Source: Comamonas odontotermitis
Lineage (GTDB): Bacteria > Pseudomonadota > Gammaproteobacteria > Burkholderiales > Burkholderiaceae_C
DNA length: 64,000 nt
Assembly (NCBI RefSeq): GCF_014207855.1
Contig: NZ_JACHKZ010000009.1
Span: 92,836 to 156,835 of the forward strand
Direction of reading: 5' to 3'
How positions within the stretch are numbered: the first letter of the stretch is position 1; the number at the start of each line of letters is the position of its first letter. Below the pieces are notes generated by a model. It was given only the letters and a program-made list of their open reading frames with translations, was not told the origin of the DNA and ran no database searches. Position numbers and translations under genes: made by a program. Positions 29,877-38,709 of the stretch are shown one piece after another.

Positions 29877-30851
29877 ATGGCTGTTTTCACCGAAGTATCC
29901 GACAAGGCTGCCAAAGCCCTGCTCAAGCGCGTCCCCTTGGGCGATTTCGTGTCGCTGCGCGGCATTGAAGGCGGCATTGAAAACACCAATTACTTCCTGA
30001 CCACCAGCGAAGGCGAGTACGTGCTGACACTGTTCGAGCGCCTGCGCGCCGACCAGTTGCCGTTCTACCTGTACCTGATGAAGCACCTGGCGCAAGCCGG
30101 TATTCCGGTGCCCGATCCACAGGCCGAAAGCAAGACCGGCGACATTCTGCTGCAGGTGGAAGGCAAGCCCGCAGCCATCGTCAACAAGCTGCGTGGCAAG
30201 AGCCAGCTGGCGCCCCAGGTGGCGCACTGCCAATCGCTGGGCGGCATGCTCGCCCGCATGCATCTGGCGGGACAGGATTTTCCGCGACAGCAGCCCAATC
30301 TGCGTGGCCTGCCGTGGTGGAACGAAACCGTGCCGGTGGTACTGCCGCACCTGGAGCAACCCGCCGCCGAACTGCTCACGAGCGAGCTGGCCTACCAGAA
30401 CCACATTGCCGCCTCGTCCGCCTACACGGCGCTGCCGCGTGGCCCGGTGCATGCCGATCTCTTCCGCGACAACGCCATGTTTGACGGCGACGAGATGACA
30501 GGTATCTTCGATTTCTACTTCGCTGGTGTCGACACCTTGCTGTTCGACATTGCCGTTGTCATGAACGACTGGTGTATCGACCTTGCCACGGGCGTCATCG
30601 ACCAGGCGCGCGCGGACGCCCTGCTGGCCGCCTACCAGGCGGTGCGCCCCTTTACTGCGCCCGAGCGCCAACTGCTGCCAGCCATGCTGCGGGCCGGCGC
30701 CTTGCGCTTCTGGATTTCACGCCTGTGGGATTTCTACCTCCCCCGCGAGGCCTCGATGCTCAAGCCCCACGACCCCACGCACTTCGAGCGCGTGCTGCGT
30801 GCCCGTCTGGCCTCGCCATTCGTGCTGAACACGCCAGCCGCCATAAAATGA
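29877..30851 (+). CDS. thrB: homoserine kinase (APH-fold ThrB)
   Basis: A 324-aa cytoplasmic kinase that phosphorylates homoserine in threonine synthesis. It belongs to the aminoglycoside-phosphotransferase-fold ThrB class, not the GHMP class of E. coli. Signatures: [26 protein letters not shown], the Brenner catalytic loop [16 protein letters not shown] and the metal-binding Asp in GIFDFYFAG. Family length is about 310-325. The ATG at 29877 is the only sensible start. It follows the polA/DUF2782 pair, as in related genomes. No other thr genes are in the window, so the pathway is dispersed. Confidence 0.96.
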   Translation: MAVFTEVSDKAAKALLKRVPLGDFVSLRGIEGGIENTNYFLTTSEGEYVLTLFERLRADQLPFYLYLMKHLAQAGIPVPDPQAESKTGDILLQVEGKPAAIVNKLRGKSQLAPQVAHCQSLGGMLARMHLAGQDFPRQQPNLRGLPWWNETVPVVLPHLEQPAAELLTSELAYQNHIAASSAYTALPRGPVHADLFRDNAMFDGDEMTGIFDFYFAGVDTLLFDIAVVMNDWCIDLATGVIDQARADALLAAYQAVRPFTAPERQLLPAMLRAGALRFWISRLWDFYLPREASMLKPHDPTHFERVLRARLASPFVLNTPAAIK

Positions 30852-30952
30852 TGGCTGGCAGCGCTATGCGACATTGAATTCCAAATAAATACATCATCAA
30901 GATTCAGCAGCGCCGGGCGCCATCCGCTCTCTTTTTGATAGCGGCCAGCCAT
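30851..30952. repeat. long-range imperfect inverted repeat (mini-palindrome family)
   Basis: ATGGCTGGCAGCGCTAT (30851-30867) is nearly complementary to GATAGCGGCCAGCCAT (30937-30952) with one bulge, enclosing about 70 bases. The right arm is preceded by CTTTTT, giving the TTTTTGATAGC tail of the dispersed family. It starts at the thrB stop codon. Confidence 0.55.
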
Positions 30953-31100
30953 GCACTCCGGTGTGGCCAGGAAACATCCGGCCCGCTGCGCATGGCATGC
31001 CAATTCCTCACGCGCCCTCGCCCATCCGGGCATGGGTTACAGTGAACCATCCCCTTTTTAGTTGATGTGCTGCGGCCACACGCTGCAGCCCGCTTTGTGC

Positions 31101-31910
31101 ATGAAACTTCGTATTGCAACGGCCGCCCAGGGCGTTCATTGGGTGCGTGATGGATTTGCGGCTTTTCGCCAGCAACCCATAGCGCTCACCTCGCTGTTCT
31201 TCTTCTGCTTTCTGGTGCTGGGCATTGTCGGTGCGGTGCCTGTGATCGGCTTTGTACTGACTTTCGGCCTGGTGCCTCTGTTTTCGCTGTGCATGATGCT
31301 GGGGGGAGCACTGACCATGCAGGGCCAGAAACCCACGCTGCCGGTGGTGCTGCAGGCCTTGCGCATGGATCTAGCCCAGCGCAAATCCTTCGTCATTCTG
31401 GGCGCCCTGTTTGTGCTCGGGCTGCTGCTGGCCGTGGGCCTTTCCACCCTGTTTGACGGCGGAGAGTTCGCGCGCATGTTCATTCTGGGAGAGCAGATCA
31501 AGCAGGAAGCACTGACCCAGTCCGGCGTGCAATTGTCAGCCCTCACGATGACGGTGATGTACCTGGCTCTGACCGCCATCTTCTGGCACGCTCCGGGCCT
31601 TGTGTACTGGCACCGCGTGCCTGCGGTAAAAGCGCTGTTTTTCAGCGTGGTGGCCTGCATGCGCAATATCGGCGCCTTCGCCACCTACGGGCTGGTATGG
31701 CTGGCGGTCAATATGGGCGCGCTCATCGCCCTGAGCCTGCTGGGCGGACTGGTGGCCTCGGTCGCAGGCGTTGCCGGTGGCGCCATTGTGCTGATCGCAG
31801 GCTCGCTGGTGCTGTCGGTGGTGTACTTTGTCTCGGTAGTTTTCAGCTTTCGCGACTGCTTTGAGGCCCCCGAGCAGTCTGCAGCACTGCCTGCCGACCC
31901 GTCGGAATAA
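31101..31910 (+). CDS. BPSS1780-family integral membrane protein
   Basis: A 269-aa inner-membrane protein with about six hydrophobic segments. The opening MKLRIATAAQGVHWVRDGFAAF, followed by a Pro-Leu-Ala-type hydrophobic stretch, is the signature of the Burkholderiales-restricted BPSS1780 family, whose function is unknown. The C-terminal half is Gly/Ala/Val-rich (LLGGLVASVAGVAGGAIVLI). The in-frame extension to 31062 is rejected because conservation in the family begins at the ATG at 31101. It is a single gene, convergent with the FUSC gene; no terminator with a clear stem was found. Confidence 0.8.
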   Translation: MKLRIATAAQGVHWVRDGFAAFRQQPIALTSLFFFCFLVLGIVGAVPVIGFVLTFGLVPLFSLCMMLGGALTMQGQKPTLPVVLQALRMDLAQRKSFVILGALFVLGLLLAVGLSTLFDGGEFARMFILGEQIKQEALTQSGVQLSALTMTVMYLALTAIFWHAPGLVYWHRVPAVKALFFSVVACMRNIGAFATYGLVWLAVNMGALIALSLLGGLVASVAGVAGGAIVLIAGSLVLSVVYFVSVVFSFRDCFEAPEQSAALPADPSE

Positions 31911-31980
31911 GGCAGAGTCGCAACGCAAGTTTCAATAGATTCAATAGAATTTGCCGGCAGGCGCACGTCCCGAAGGCGCC

Positions 31981-32000
31981 TTTCGCTATTGTTTTTGATG
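31981..32000. repeat. copy of the mini-palindrome tail at the FUSC stop
   Basis: TTTCGCTATTGTTTTTGATG contains the FUSC stop codon (minus strand TAG at 31986-31988) and matches the copy at 8331-8360 (AGCGATTGTTTTTGAC on the minus strand). It is translated as the last residues of FUSC. Confidence 0.4.
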
Positions 32001-33083
32001 CAACTTGCGCAAATGCACCCGGTCGTCCAACGACGAGAACACCACGGCAAAAACGATCCCCAACGCCGCGCCCAGAATTGTGTCCATCACCCGCTCCTGC
32101 GGCATGCCAACGCTGGCGACTGGTGAGGCCAGATGGGTCATCAAAAGCGCCATTGGCGTGACCGTGATCTGGCCGAGCGCGTAGTTGTAGCCAATGATGA
32201 TCTCGGTGACGAACTGAAAGGCAACGACGCAGAGCGCAATCCACCAGAACGATGGATCCAGCGCCAGGATGAGCCCCACCACGACCGCGCCGACCACGGT
32301 GCCAGCCATGCGTTGCAGCGCACGGTTCATGGTGATGTGCAGGTGGGCTCCTTGCATGACCGCAGTAGCGCCGATGGCCGCCCACGCCGGGTGGTGCCAC
32401 CCCAGGGCATGGGCAACAGCCGCCGACAGTCCTGCGCCAGCGGTGATGCGGCCAGCCGCCATCCACCCCGCCCGTAGTGACGGCACAGCGGCAGCAGGCA
32501 TCTGGATGCGCGGCAGCTCGGTACGGCGCATCCAGTCGGTGGCCCCGCACACCAGGCAGGCCACTGCGCCGCCTGCCAAAGCGCCCAGGGTGCGCCCACC
32601 CAGCACACTCCAGCTATCAACAGGTGCCAGCGAAGCGCCTGCCGCAAACACAAGGATGACCGCGCCAGGGCCACCTAGCTGCCAGCGGCTGACGACCAGG
32701 GTCGAGCCCCCGGCAATCAGCGCCAGCACCACCATCATTGCCCACGGGGGCGCGCCCGCCAGCGATGCAAGCGATGGAACGAATACCGCCAGTGCCAACA
32801 GCGCGGCACACAGCGCGACGATACGCATGCGCCTTTCGACGGGTGCAAAGCGCCCGAACAAGGCAGCCAGCGCACCCAGCGCAGGATAACCCACCAGTTG
32901 CGGCCACGGCGAGAGGCGCGCCATTGCCAGCGCCGCCAGCACCGCCAATGCCGCCTGCAGCGCTGCTACGAGGGCAATGCGCAGCGAAGGCTGGGGCGCC
33001 AGGCTCAGGCTGTCGCGCAACTGGCGGGGAGAAAGCAGTTGCAGCAAGGCCTGGTGGCGGCGAAAGCTGGTGGCAGAAGGCAT
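31986..33083 (-). CDS. FUSC-family inner-membrane protein
   Basis: A 365-aa protein with about ten membrane segments in two blocks. The second block (APAAIGATAVMQG-like WAAIGATAVMQGAHLHITMNRALQR, then RMAGTVVGAVVVGLIL) is the FUSC signature shared with AaeB/YccS-type aromatic-acid exporters and the MdtO family. The N-terminal block lacks the large cytoplasmic domain of AaeB, so this is the short bacterial form. The substrate is unknown. The ATG at 33083 (MPSATSFRRHQALLQ) is preferred over 33131. The C terminus runs through a repeat-like TTGTTTTTGATG segment. Confidence 0.82.
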   Translation of the reverse strand: MPSATSFRRHQALLQLLSPRQLRDSLSLAPQPSLRIALVAALQAALAVLAALAMARLSPWPQLVGYPALGALAALFGRFAPVERRMRIVALCAALLALAVFVPSLASLAGAPPWAMMVVLALIAGGSTLVVSRWQLGGPGAVILVFAAGASLAPVDSWSVLGGRTLGALAGGAVACLVCGATDWMRRTELPRIQMPAAAVPSLRAGWMAAGRITAGAGLSAAVAHALGWHHPAWAAIGATAVMQGAHLHITMNRALQRMAGTVVGAVVVGLILALDPSFWWIALCVVAFQFVTEIIIGYNYALGQITVTPMALLMTHLASPVASVGMPQERVMDTILGAALGIVFAVVFSSLDDRVHLRKLHQKQ

Positions 33084-33472
33084 ACGCAAGATTCCTTGTC
33101 GGCCGGGAAATCGTCCCAAAGAGGCCTGCAAGGCGGCTTGGCCATGGCCGCGGGCGGGTAGAAGGTGCTTTGGGAATGCCGGACAGCGATTTCACAGTGT
33201 CAGCGTGCAAACAGTGAATCGCCTGCTGATGGCGATGCACCGCTTGCTGCACAAACTTGCAGATGTGAGTCATCACTGCCTCTGGGCATGCACATAGTAT
33301 CCTAGGCAACCATTTTTTGCATCAGCAAGGTCTTCCAGCCATACGCTATACGTCAGCGCACCGCTGCTGCACGCGCCCATCGGCATGCAAAGCAAGAGGC
33401 AAATGCGCATGACCCGCAATACCGGCCTGCGCAAAACGCTACGCATTCAATTGCATCAGCAATGCAGCAGTC
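33084..33472. other. 389-base gap between FUSC and uvrD, no gene
   Basis: It holds the FUSC upstream region and the 3' side of uvrD. I see a GGCCATGGCC palindrome and a loose inverted repeat around GATTTCAC...GTGAATC near 33189-33220, but no credible reading frame, clear promoter or terminator. Confidence 0.5.
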
Positions 33473-35953
33473 CTACACCACCGTGAGCTTGGCCACCGAC
33501 AGCGCCAGCCACTTGGTGCCATGGCGCGGAAAATGCACCTGCGCGCGCGCATCGTCGCCAGTGCCTTCCACCGCCAGCACCTTGCCTTCGCCAAACTTGT
33601 TGTGAAACACCTGAATGCCCACCTTGATGCCATGCGCAGGCTCGGCCTTTTGGGCAGGCACCGGCGTTTTGCCCCACATGCTCATCGATGACTCTGCATT
33701 CCAGCTGCCAGCGCCTGCCCCGCGTGCGCCGCCCGCGCCTGAACTGAAAGCCAGGCTGCCCATGCCACTGCCGAACCCCGAATGCCTGGGCGTGAGCCAT
33801 TTGAGCGCTTCTTCGGGCAGCTCATCCAGAAAGCGGCTGCGCACGTTGTAGCGCGTGGTGCCATGGAGCATGCGCGTCTGCGATGTGGACAGGTACAGGC
33901 GCTTGCGCGCACGGGTGATCGCCACATACATCAGGCGGCGCTCTTCCTCTAGGCCACCCATGTCGCTCATTGCGTTTTCGTGGGGGAACAGACCTTCTTC
34001 CAGGCCAGCGATGAACACCGCATCAAACTCCAGCCCCTTGCTGGCGTGCACGGTCATCAGTTGCACGGCATCCTGCCCGGCCTGTGCCTGGTTGTCGCCC
34101 GCCTCCAGCGCTGCGTGCGTGAGGAACGCGACCAGCGGCGACAGGGTCTCGCCGGTGTCGGGGTTGATCATCTGCGCATTGCCCACATCGGGCAGTGCGC
34201 TGGGCGATGCATTCGGCAGCGGAGTATCCAGCACCGGTGCATCCGGGTTCAGGCCCTGGCTCACCGGGCTCTGGCCCGCACCGGGAACGCCCATGGCCTC
34301 CTGCTCGTCGAGCGGAATGGCCACCGCATCCTTGCCAAAGCCTTCCTGGGTGACAAAGCTCTCGGCCGCTGTCACCAATTCACCCAGGTTGTCGATGCGA
34401 TCGGCACCTTCCTTTTCCGTCTGATAGTGCTCGATCAGGCCACTGGCCTGCAGCATCTGCTCGATCGTCTGGCGCAGGGTCTTGCCCTGGGTTTCTTCGC
34501 GCAGCACGTCAATCAGCGCCACAAAGGCCTGCAGCTTGGTGCCCGCCTTGCCCGCCACGGCCGTTACCGCGTCATACAGCGAGCAACCAGCCGCCTGCGC
34601 GCCCTCCTGCAACTGCTCCATGGTGCGCGCACCAATGCCGCGTGGCGGAAAGTTCACCACCCGCATGAAGCTGGTGTCGTCGTGCGGGTTCTCCAAAAGG
34701 CGCAGATAGGCCAGCGCGTGCTTGATTTCGGCTCGCTCGAAAAAGCGCAGGCCCCCATACACCCGGTAGGGCACGCCCGCATTGAACAGGCTGGTTTCCA
34801 GAATCCGGCTTTGCGCATTGCTGCGGTAGAGCACGGCAATCTCGCTACGCGCCACGTCGTCACTTTTGACCAGCGACTTGATCTCATCCACCATCCACTG
34901 CGCCTCAGCCAGATCAGTCACGCTCTCCGACACCCGCACCGGCTCGCCCGGCCCCTGATCGGTACGCAAGTTCTTGCCCAGGCGGTGGCTGTTGTGGCTG
35001 ATGAGGGCGTTGGCCGAATCGAGAATGTTGCTGTAGCTGCGGTAGTTCTGCTCCAGCTTGATCTGCTGGCGTACATCGAATTCGCGCACGAAATCCTGCA
35101 TATTGCCAACCCGCGCACCGCGGAAGGCGTAGATGCTCTGGTCGTCGTCACCCACGGCAATCACGCTGCTGCTGGACTGAAAGCTCCCGCCCACCATGTC
35201 GCCAGCCAGTTGTTTGAGCCACAGGTACTGCAGCCGGTTCGTGTCCTGGAACTCGTCCACCAGGATGTGGCGGAAGCGGTGCTGGTAATGCTGGCGGATC
35301 GGTGCGTTGTCGCGCAGCAATTCGTAGCTGCGCAGCATCAGCTCACCAAAATCGACGACGCCTTCGCGCTGGCACTGCTCCTCGTACAGCTGGTACAGCT
35401 CCACTTTCTTGCGCTCAGCCATGTCGCGCGCCTGCACATCGGCCGGGCGCAGGCCCTCTTCCTTGCAACCACTGATGAAATATTGCAGTTGCTTGGGGGG
35501 CAGCGACTCCTCGTCGACATTGAACTGCTTGCACAGCCGCTTGACCGCCGAGAGCTGATCCTGCGTGTCGAGAATCTGAAAGGTTTGCGGCAGGTTGGCT
35601 GATTTATGGTGCGCACGCAGCATGCGGTTGCACAGGCCGTGGAAAGTGCCGATCCACATGCCGCGCACATTGATGGGCAGCATGGCGGACAGGCGCGTGA
35701 GCATCTCCTTGGCCGCCTTGTTGGTAAAGGTGACGGCCAGGATGCCACCCGGCGTGGCGCGACCAGTCTGCAGCAGCCAGGCGATGCGGGTGGTGAGCAC
35801 GCGCGTCTTGCCAGAACCGGCTCCGGCCAGAATCAGCGCGTGGCCTGCAGGCAGGGTGACGGCGGCGAGCTGCTCTTCATTAAGTCCATTGAGCAGCGGC
35901 AGGTGGGCAGAACCAGACACCGGCGGGTCGGCAAACAAATCATTCGAATCCAT
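33473..35953 (-). CDS. uvrD: ATP-dependent 3'-5' DNA helicase, UvrD/PcrA type
   Basis: An 826-aa superfamily 1A helicase acting in nucleotide-excision and mismatch repair. Motifs in order: Q motif LNEEQLAAV, Walker A AGAGSGKT (43-50), Ia [12 protein letters not shown], Walker [71 protein letters not shown]. The C-terminal 100 residues are variable and end in a conserved UvrD-C Tudor-like segment ([23 protein letters not shown]). The start at 35953 ([10 protein letters not shown]) is chosen over a 25-residue extension. It is divergent from guaC across 293 bases. UvrD versus PcrA is a naming matter in this phylum. Confidence 0.95.
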   Translation of the reverse strand: MDSNDLFADPPVSGSAHLPLLNGLNEEQLAAVTLPAGHALILAGAGSGKTRVLTTRIAWLLQTGRATPGGILAVTFTNKAAKEMLTRLSAMLPINVRGMWIGTFHGLCNRMLRAHHKSANLPQTFQILDTQDQLSAVKRLCKQFNVDEESLPPKQLQYFISGCKEEGLRPADVQARDMAERKKVELYQLYEEQCQREGVVDFGELMLRSYELLRDNAPIRQHYQHRFRHILVDEFQDTNRLQYLWLKQLAGDMVGGSFQSSSSVIAVGDDDQSIYAFRGARVGNMQDFVREFDVRQQIKLEQNYRSYSNILDSANALISHNSHRLGKNLRTDQGPGEPVRVSESVTDLAEAQWMVDEIKSLVKSDDVARSEIAVLYRSNAQSRILETSLFNAGVPYRVYGGLRFFERAEIKHALAYLRLLENPHDDTSFMRVVNFPPRGIGARTMEQLQEGAQAAGCSLYDAVTAVAGKAGTKLQAFVALIDVLREETQGKTLRQTIEQMLQASGLIEHYQTEKEGADRIDNLGELVTAAESFVTQEGFGKDAVAIPLDEQEAMGVPGAGQSPVSQGLNPDAPVLDTPLPNASPSALPDVGNAQMINPDTGETLSPLVAFLTHAALEAGDNQAQAGQDAVQLMTVHASKGLEFDAVFIAGLEEGLFPHENAMSDMGGLEEERRLMYVAITRARKRLYLSTSQTRMLHGTTRYNVRSRFLDELPEEALKWLTPRHSGFGSGMGSLAFSSGAGGARGAGAGSWNAESSMSMWGKTPVPAQKAEPAHGIKVGIQVFHNKFGEGKVLAVEGTGDDARAQVHFPRHGTKWLALSVAKLTVV

Positions 35954-36042
35954 ACCGCCATTGTAGGGAGCACGCGCCAGGCGAGACCCAAGCCCGGAAA
36001 CCCTTCGCCCGCCTTGCGAGTACCGCACCTGCTACCAAGGCT

Positions 36043-36071
36043 TTTGCCCCGGCGACGCTTGCTGTTAGAAT
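36043..36071 (+). promoter_or_regulatory. probable sigma-70 promoter of guaC
   Basis: TTTGCC (36043-36048) and TAGAAT (36066-36071) are 17 bases apart. The predicted RNA start, about 36078, coincides with the base of the hairpin at 36077. Confidence 0.5.
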
Positions 36072-36076
36072 CAATC

Positions 36077-36110
36077 ACCGGGCCCAAGTTTCTTGTGACC
36101 CGGTTTTTTT
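36077..36110 (+). terminator. intrinsic-terminator-shaped hairpin in the guaC leader
   Basis: ACCGGG pairs with CCCGGT and an inner CAAG-TTT-CTTG stem fits inside, followed by seven T residues (36104-36110). No gene ends just upstream on this strand, so it is a leader element or the end of a small RNA rather than a gene terminator. Confidence 0.6.
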
Positions 36111-36246
36111 GCGCCTGCACGCGCAGGATTGGCGTATCGCCCCCATGCGTGATGCGCCCGCAAGACCGGTTTCCAAGCCAAGCGCCTTTTGCTATGCAAT
36201 CGCTGCGAAACAGTTCGCGGCAACCTCTCATGGAGCTTGGAACCAA
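36111..36246 (+). promoter_or_regulatory. structured 5' leader of guaC
   Basis: CCTGC-ACGC-GCAGG forms a small hairpin at 36114-36127. GGTTTCCAAGC (36168-36178) is complementary, with one bulge, to GCTTGGAACC (36235-36244), which overlaps the GGAG ribosome site (36232-36235) and ends just before the ATG. The helix could hide the start. Regulation by a purine ligand is a hypothesis. Confidence 0.4.
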
Positions 36247-37224
36247 ATGGAAATCTTCGATTACGACAATATTCTTCTCCTGCCTCGCAAGTGCCGCGTG
36301 GAAAGCCGCTCGGAATGCGACACCAGCGTGGAGCTGGGCAACCACAGCTTCAAGCTGCCGGTCGTGCCCGCCAACATGAAGACCGTAGTGGACGAAAAGA
36401 TCTGCACCTTCCTGGCGCAGAACGGCTTCTTCTACGTGATGCACCGCTTCGACATCGACAACGTGGCCTTCACCAAGGACATGCAATCCAAGGGCCTGTT
36501 CGCATCGATCTCGCTGGGCGTGAAGCAACCCGATTACGACACGGTGGACCGTTTCGTCGCCGAAGGCATCTGCCCCGAATACATCACCATCGACATCGCG
36601 CACGGCCATGCCGACAGCGTGAAGAACATGATCCAGTACCTGAAGGCCAAGATTCCTGCCGCCTTCGTGATCGCTGGCAACGTGGGCACGCCCGAAGCCG
36701 TGATTGACCTGGAAAACTGGGGCGCTGACGCCACCAAGGTCGGCATCGGCCCGGGCAAGGTCTGCATCACCAAGCTCAAGACAGGCTTTGGCACAGGAGG
36801 CTGGCAGCTGTCGGCCCTCAAATGGTGTGCCCGCGTGGCCACCAAGCCCATCATTGCCGATGGCGGCATCCGCAGCCATGGCGACATTGCCAAGAGCGTG
36901 CGTTTCGGCGCCACCATGGTCATGGTCGGCTCGCTGTTTGCCGGCCATGAAGAGTCGCCTGGAAAGACCGTCGAAGTCGATGGTGAACTGTTCAAGGAAT
37001 ACTACGGCTCGGCATCGGACTTCAACAAGGGCGAATACAAGCATGTGGAAGGCAAGCGCATTCTGGAGCCCGTCAAGGGCAAGCTGGCCGATACGCTGAC
37101 CGAGATGCAGCAGGATGTGCAATCTTCCATCAGCTACTCGGGCGGCAAGAAGCTCATGGATATTCGCAAGGTCAATTACGTCATTCTGGGCGGCGACAAC
37201 GCGGGCGAACACCTGCTGATGTAA
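36247..37224 (+). CDS. guaC: GMP reductase, Gram-positive type
   Basis: A 325-aa TIM-barrel enzyme that reduces GMP to IMP with NADPH, recycling guanine nucleotides. The catalytic Cys173 is in [20 protein letters not shown], followed by the [23 protein letters not shown] phosphate-binding block, the mobile-flap region [12 protein letters not shown], and [10 protein letters not shown]. These blocks follow the Firmicutes type-2 GMP reductase rather than the E. coli GuaC pattern, and length agrees (325-330). An IMP dehydrogenase is unlikely because there are no CBS domains. The start is the ATG with upstream GGAG. The long leader is described separately. It is followed by two tRNA-Lys genes. Confidence 0.95.
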   Translation: MEIFDYDNILLLPRKCRVESRSECDTSVELGNHSFKLPVVPANMKTVVDEKICTFLAQNGFFYVMHRFDIDNVAFTKDMQSKGLFASISLGVKQPDYDTVDRFVAEGICPEYITIDIAHGHADSVKNMIQYLKAKIPAAFVIAGNVGTPEAVIDLENWGADATKVGIGPGKVCITKLKTGFGTGGWQLSALKWCARVATKPIIADGGIRSHGDIAKSVRFGATMVMVGSLFAGHEESPGKTVEVDGELFKEYYGSASDFNKGEYKHVEGKRILEPVKGKLADTLTEMQQDVQSSISYSGGKKLMDIRKVNYVILGGDNAGEHLLM

Positions 37225-37310
37225 CCCTGACGCACGCAGGGGTGCCTTGTCGGCCAAATCTCAGCAAATAACTGGCAAAACAGGGCACTAAAGCTGGCCT
37301 GGAAAGTACA

Positions 37311-37350
37311 GATAGCTATCCTATCGATAGCATTCGCTGTCATGAAAATC
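37311..37350. repeat. possible copy of the mini-palindrome family
   Basis: GATAGCTATC and CTATCGATAGC arms lie next to each other (37311-37331), followed by a TCATGAAAATC tail. The resemblance to the other copies is partial. Confidence 0.3.
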
Positions 37351-37392
37351 GTCGGTTGATCGGAAAAAACAAAGCCGACGACCACGTTTTCC

Positions 37393-37420
37393 CTGACAGG
37401 CGTAAAAATTGGTGCATAAT
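37393..37420 (+). promoter_or_regulatory. promoter of the tRNA-Lys genes
   Basis: CTGACA (37393-37398) and CATAAT (37415-37420) are 16 bases apart, 42 bases before the first tRNA. A GC-poor discriminator follows. Confidence 0.65.
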
Positions 37421-37461
37421 ACAAGGCTTGCTGCAGCACACAGCCGACAGCAAACAAATGT

Positions 37462-37537
37462 GGGCTCTTAGCTCAGTTGGTAGAGCAGCGGACTCTTAAT
37501 CCGTTGGTCGAGTGTTCGAATCACTCAGGGCCCACCA
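37462..37537 (+). tRNA. tRNA-Lys (anticodon CUU), copy 1
   Basis: A 76-base cloverleaf with encoded 3' CCA. The acceptor stem pairs GGGCTCT with the 3' AGGGCCC (one mismatch-tolerant end). The D arm contains AGCTCAGTTGGTAGAGC, the anticodon loop is CTCTTAA (anticodon CTT), and the T arm carries GTTCGAATC. It decodes AAG. Confidence 0.97.
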
Positions 37538-37602
37538 CATTTTTCAGCGATTGGCTTCTTGCCGGTTGCAACCGAATCAGACACCTTGCGGTGCATGGTT
37601 AC

Positions 37603-37678
37603 GGGCTCTTAGCTCAGTTGGTAGAGCAGCGGACTCTTAATCCGTTGGTCGAGTGTTCGAATCACTCAGGGCCCACCA
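37603..37678 (+). tRNA. tRNA-Lys (anticodon CUU), copy 2
   Basis: Identical over all 76 bases to the copy at 37462, separated by a 65-base spacer with no shared flanks. Probably cotranscribed from the same promoter and ended by the hairpin at 37683. Confidence 0.97.
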
Positions 37679-37682
37679 GACA

Positions 37683-37716
37683 CGGCCTAGGCTTCATGCC
37701 TAGGCCGTTTTCTTTT
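37683..37716 (+). terminator. terminator of the tRNA-Lys unit
   Basis: CGGCCTAGGC-TTCAT-GCCTAGGCCG is a perfect 10-bp stem, followed by TTTTCTTTT. Confidence 0.93.
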
Positions 37717-37852
37717 GCCTATTCTCCGCAGCGGCACCTCGCCCCCCATGCGCAATGAAGACCAGACTTGTAAAATGGGCCGGTCAGTTTCCCGCCGTGC
37801 CGCGACCTTGCCCGCACTGCATCTTTCTACCCTTCTTCAACCAACCACTGCC

Positions 37853-38353
37853 ATGCCTCGCCTGCTTCGCCCCCTGCTCGCCACCATTGCCTTTGCTGCG
37901 GCCAGCAGCGCATTCGCCCATGTCTCCGTCAGCAACGCCTGGGCGCGCGCGTCGGTGACCGGGCAACAGGCTACGGGGGTGTTCATGGACCTTCGCTCTG
38001 GCCATGACAATGCGAAGCTGGTAGGCGTCAAGACCGAGGCGGCTGCGTCCGCCGAAATCCACGAAATGAGCATGCAGGACAATGTCATGAAGATGCGCGC
38101 CGTACAAAGCGTGGATTTGCCCAATGGCCAGACCGTCAACCTCAAGCCCGGCTCTTTCCACATCATGTTGATGGGTCTCAAGCAGCCTTTGAATGCTGGC
38201 GACAACGTACAGCTCACGCTGGAAGTGGTGCATGAAGACGGACTCAAGGAAAGCATTGCTGTGACAGCACCGGCACGTGCCCTCAATAGCGGCAATCCTG
38301 CCCCCAAGGCCGGAAACAGCGACGTGCACCCGCACGGAGCCCACCAGCATTGA
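37853..38353 (+). CDS. periplasmic copper chaperone, PCu(A)C family
   Basis: A 166-aa protein with a signal peptide (about 1-22, ending SSAFA). The mature part is a cupredoxin-like domain with the copper motif H(M)-X10-M-X21-HxM: HEMSMQDNVMKMRAV, then SFHIMLMGL. The C terminus is His-rich (DVHPHGAHQH), which may add metal capacity. The family delivers Cu(I) to the CuA site of cytochrome oxidase, usually with a Sco protein; no such partner is nearby. The ATG at 37853 begins the signal sequence, and the longer frame from 37715 is rejected. It stands alone, with a terminator at 38387. Confidence 0.9.
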   Translation: MPRLLRPLLATIAFAAASSAFAHVSVSNAWARASVTGQQATGVFMDLRSGHDNAKLVGVKTEAAASAEIHEMSMQDNVMKMRAVQSVDLPNGQTVNLKPGSFHIMLMGLKQPLNAGDNVQLTLEVVHEDGLKESIAVTAPARALNSGNPAPKAGNSDVHPHGAHQH

Positions 38354-38386
38354 TTGCTGTCAACGGCAACACGCCCCTCTCCTGCC

Positions 38387-38416
38387 AGCCGCTGCGGTCC
38401 AGCGGCTTTTTTCTTT
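38387..38416 (+). terminator. terminator of the copper chaperone gene
   Basis: GCCGCTG (38388-38394) pairs with CAGCGGC (38400-38406) and is followed by TTTTTTCTTTT. Confidence 0.88.
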
Positions 38417-38489
38417 TGCGCTTATCGCCAAAGGCCATGAGCCGCAGTGCGGCATGTGGATTTTCGCGCCGCCGCAGTGTCACCTTTAA

Positions 38490-38709
38490 GCACAGGTTAC
38501 ATTTGTCACGTAATAAGGGTTTTCCCCAATTTTCATAGAGAAAATTCGATAAATTCAATAAGCATATTGCTTATCATGAATTTAGATTATTGACATTCAT
38601 TTACAACCTCTGAAAATGTATTTACCTGCAAGCCGAGAGCAAGAAATAGCAGGCACAGTAATGCTTGTCATTTCTGGGATTGAACATGTTGCTGCACGGG
38701 AGAGTATGA
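38490..38709 (+). promoter_or_regulatory. AT-rich control region before the GTPase pair
   Basis: About 220 bases, clearly richer in A+T than anything around it. It contains ATAAGCA-TAT-TGCTTAT (38558-38574), a perfect 17-base palindrome; the inverted pair ATGAAT/ATTCAT (38576-38600); and TTGACA at 38590-38595 with AAAATG 17 bases downstream as a weak -10. GGGAGAG precedes the first ATG. It looks like a controlled promoter, possibly silenced by an H-NS-like protein. Confidence 0.5.

Noticed and set aside
35833..37257. 474-codon minus-strand frame opposite guaC
   Set aside because: It runs from the reverse of guaC into the start of uvrD; GMP reductase motifs on the plus strand are decisive.
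37480..37680. A direct repeat or array formed by the two tRNA copies
   Set aside because: It is simply duplicated tRNA genes; no further units or CRISPR-like spacers are present.
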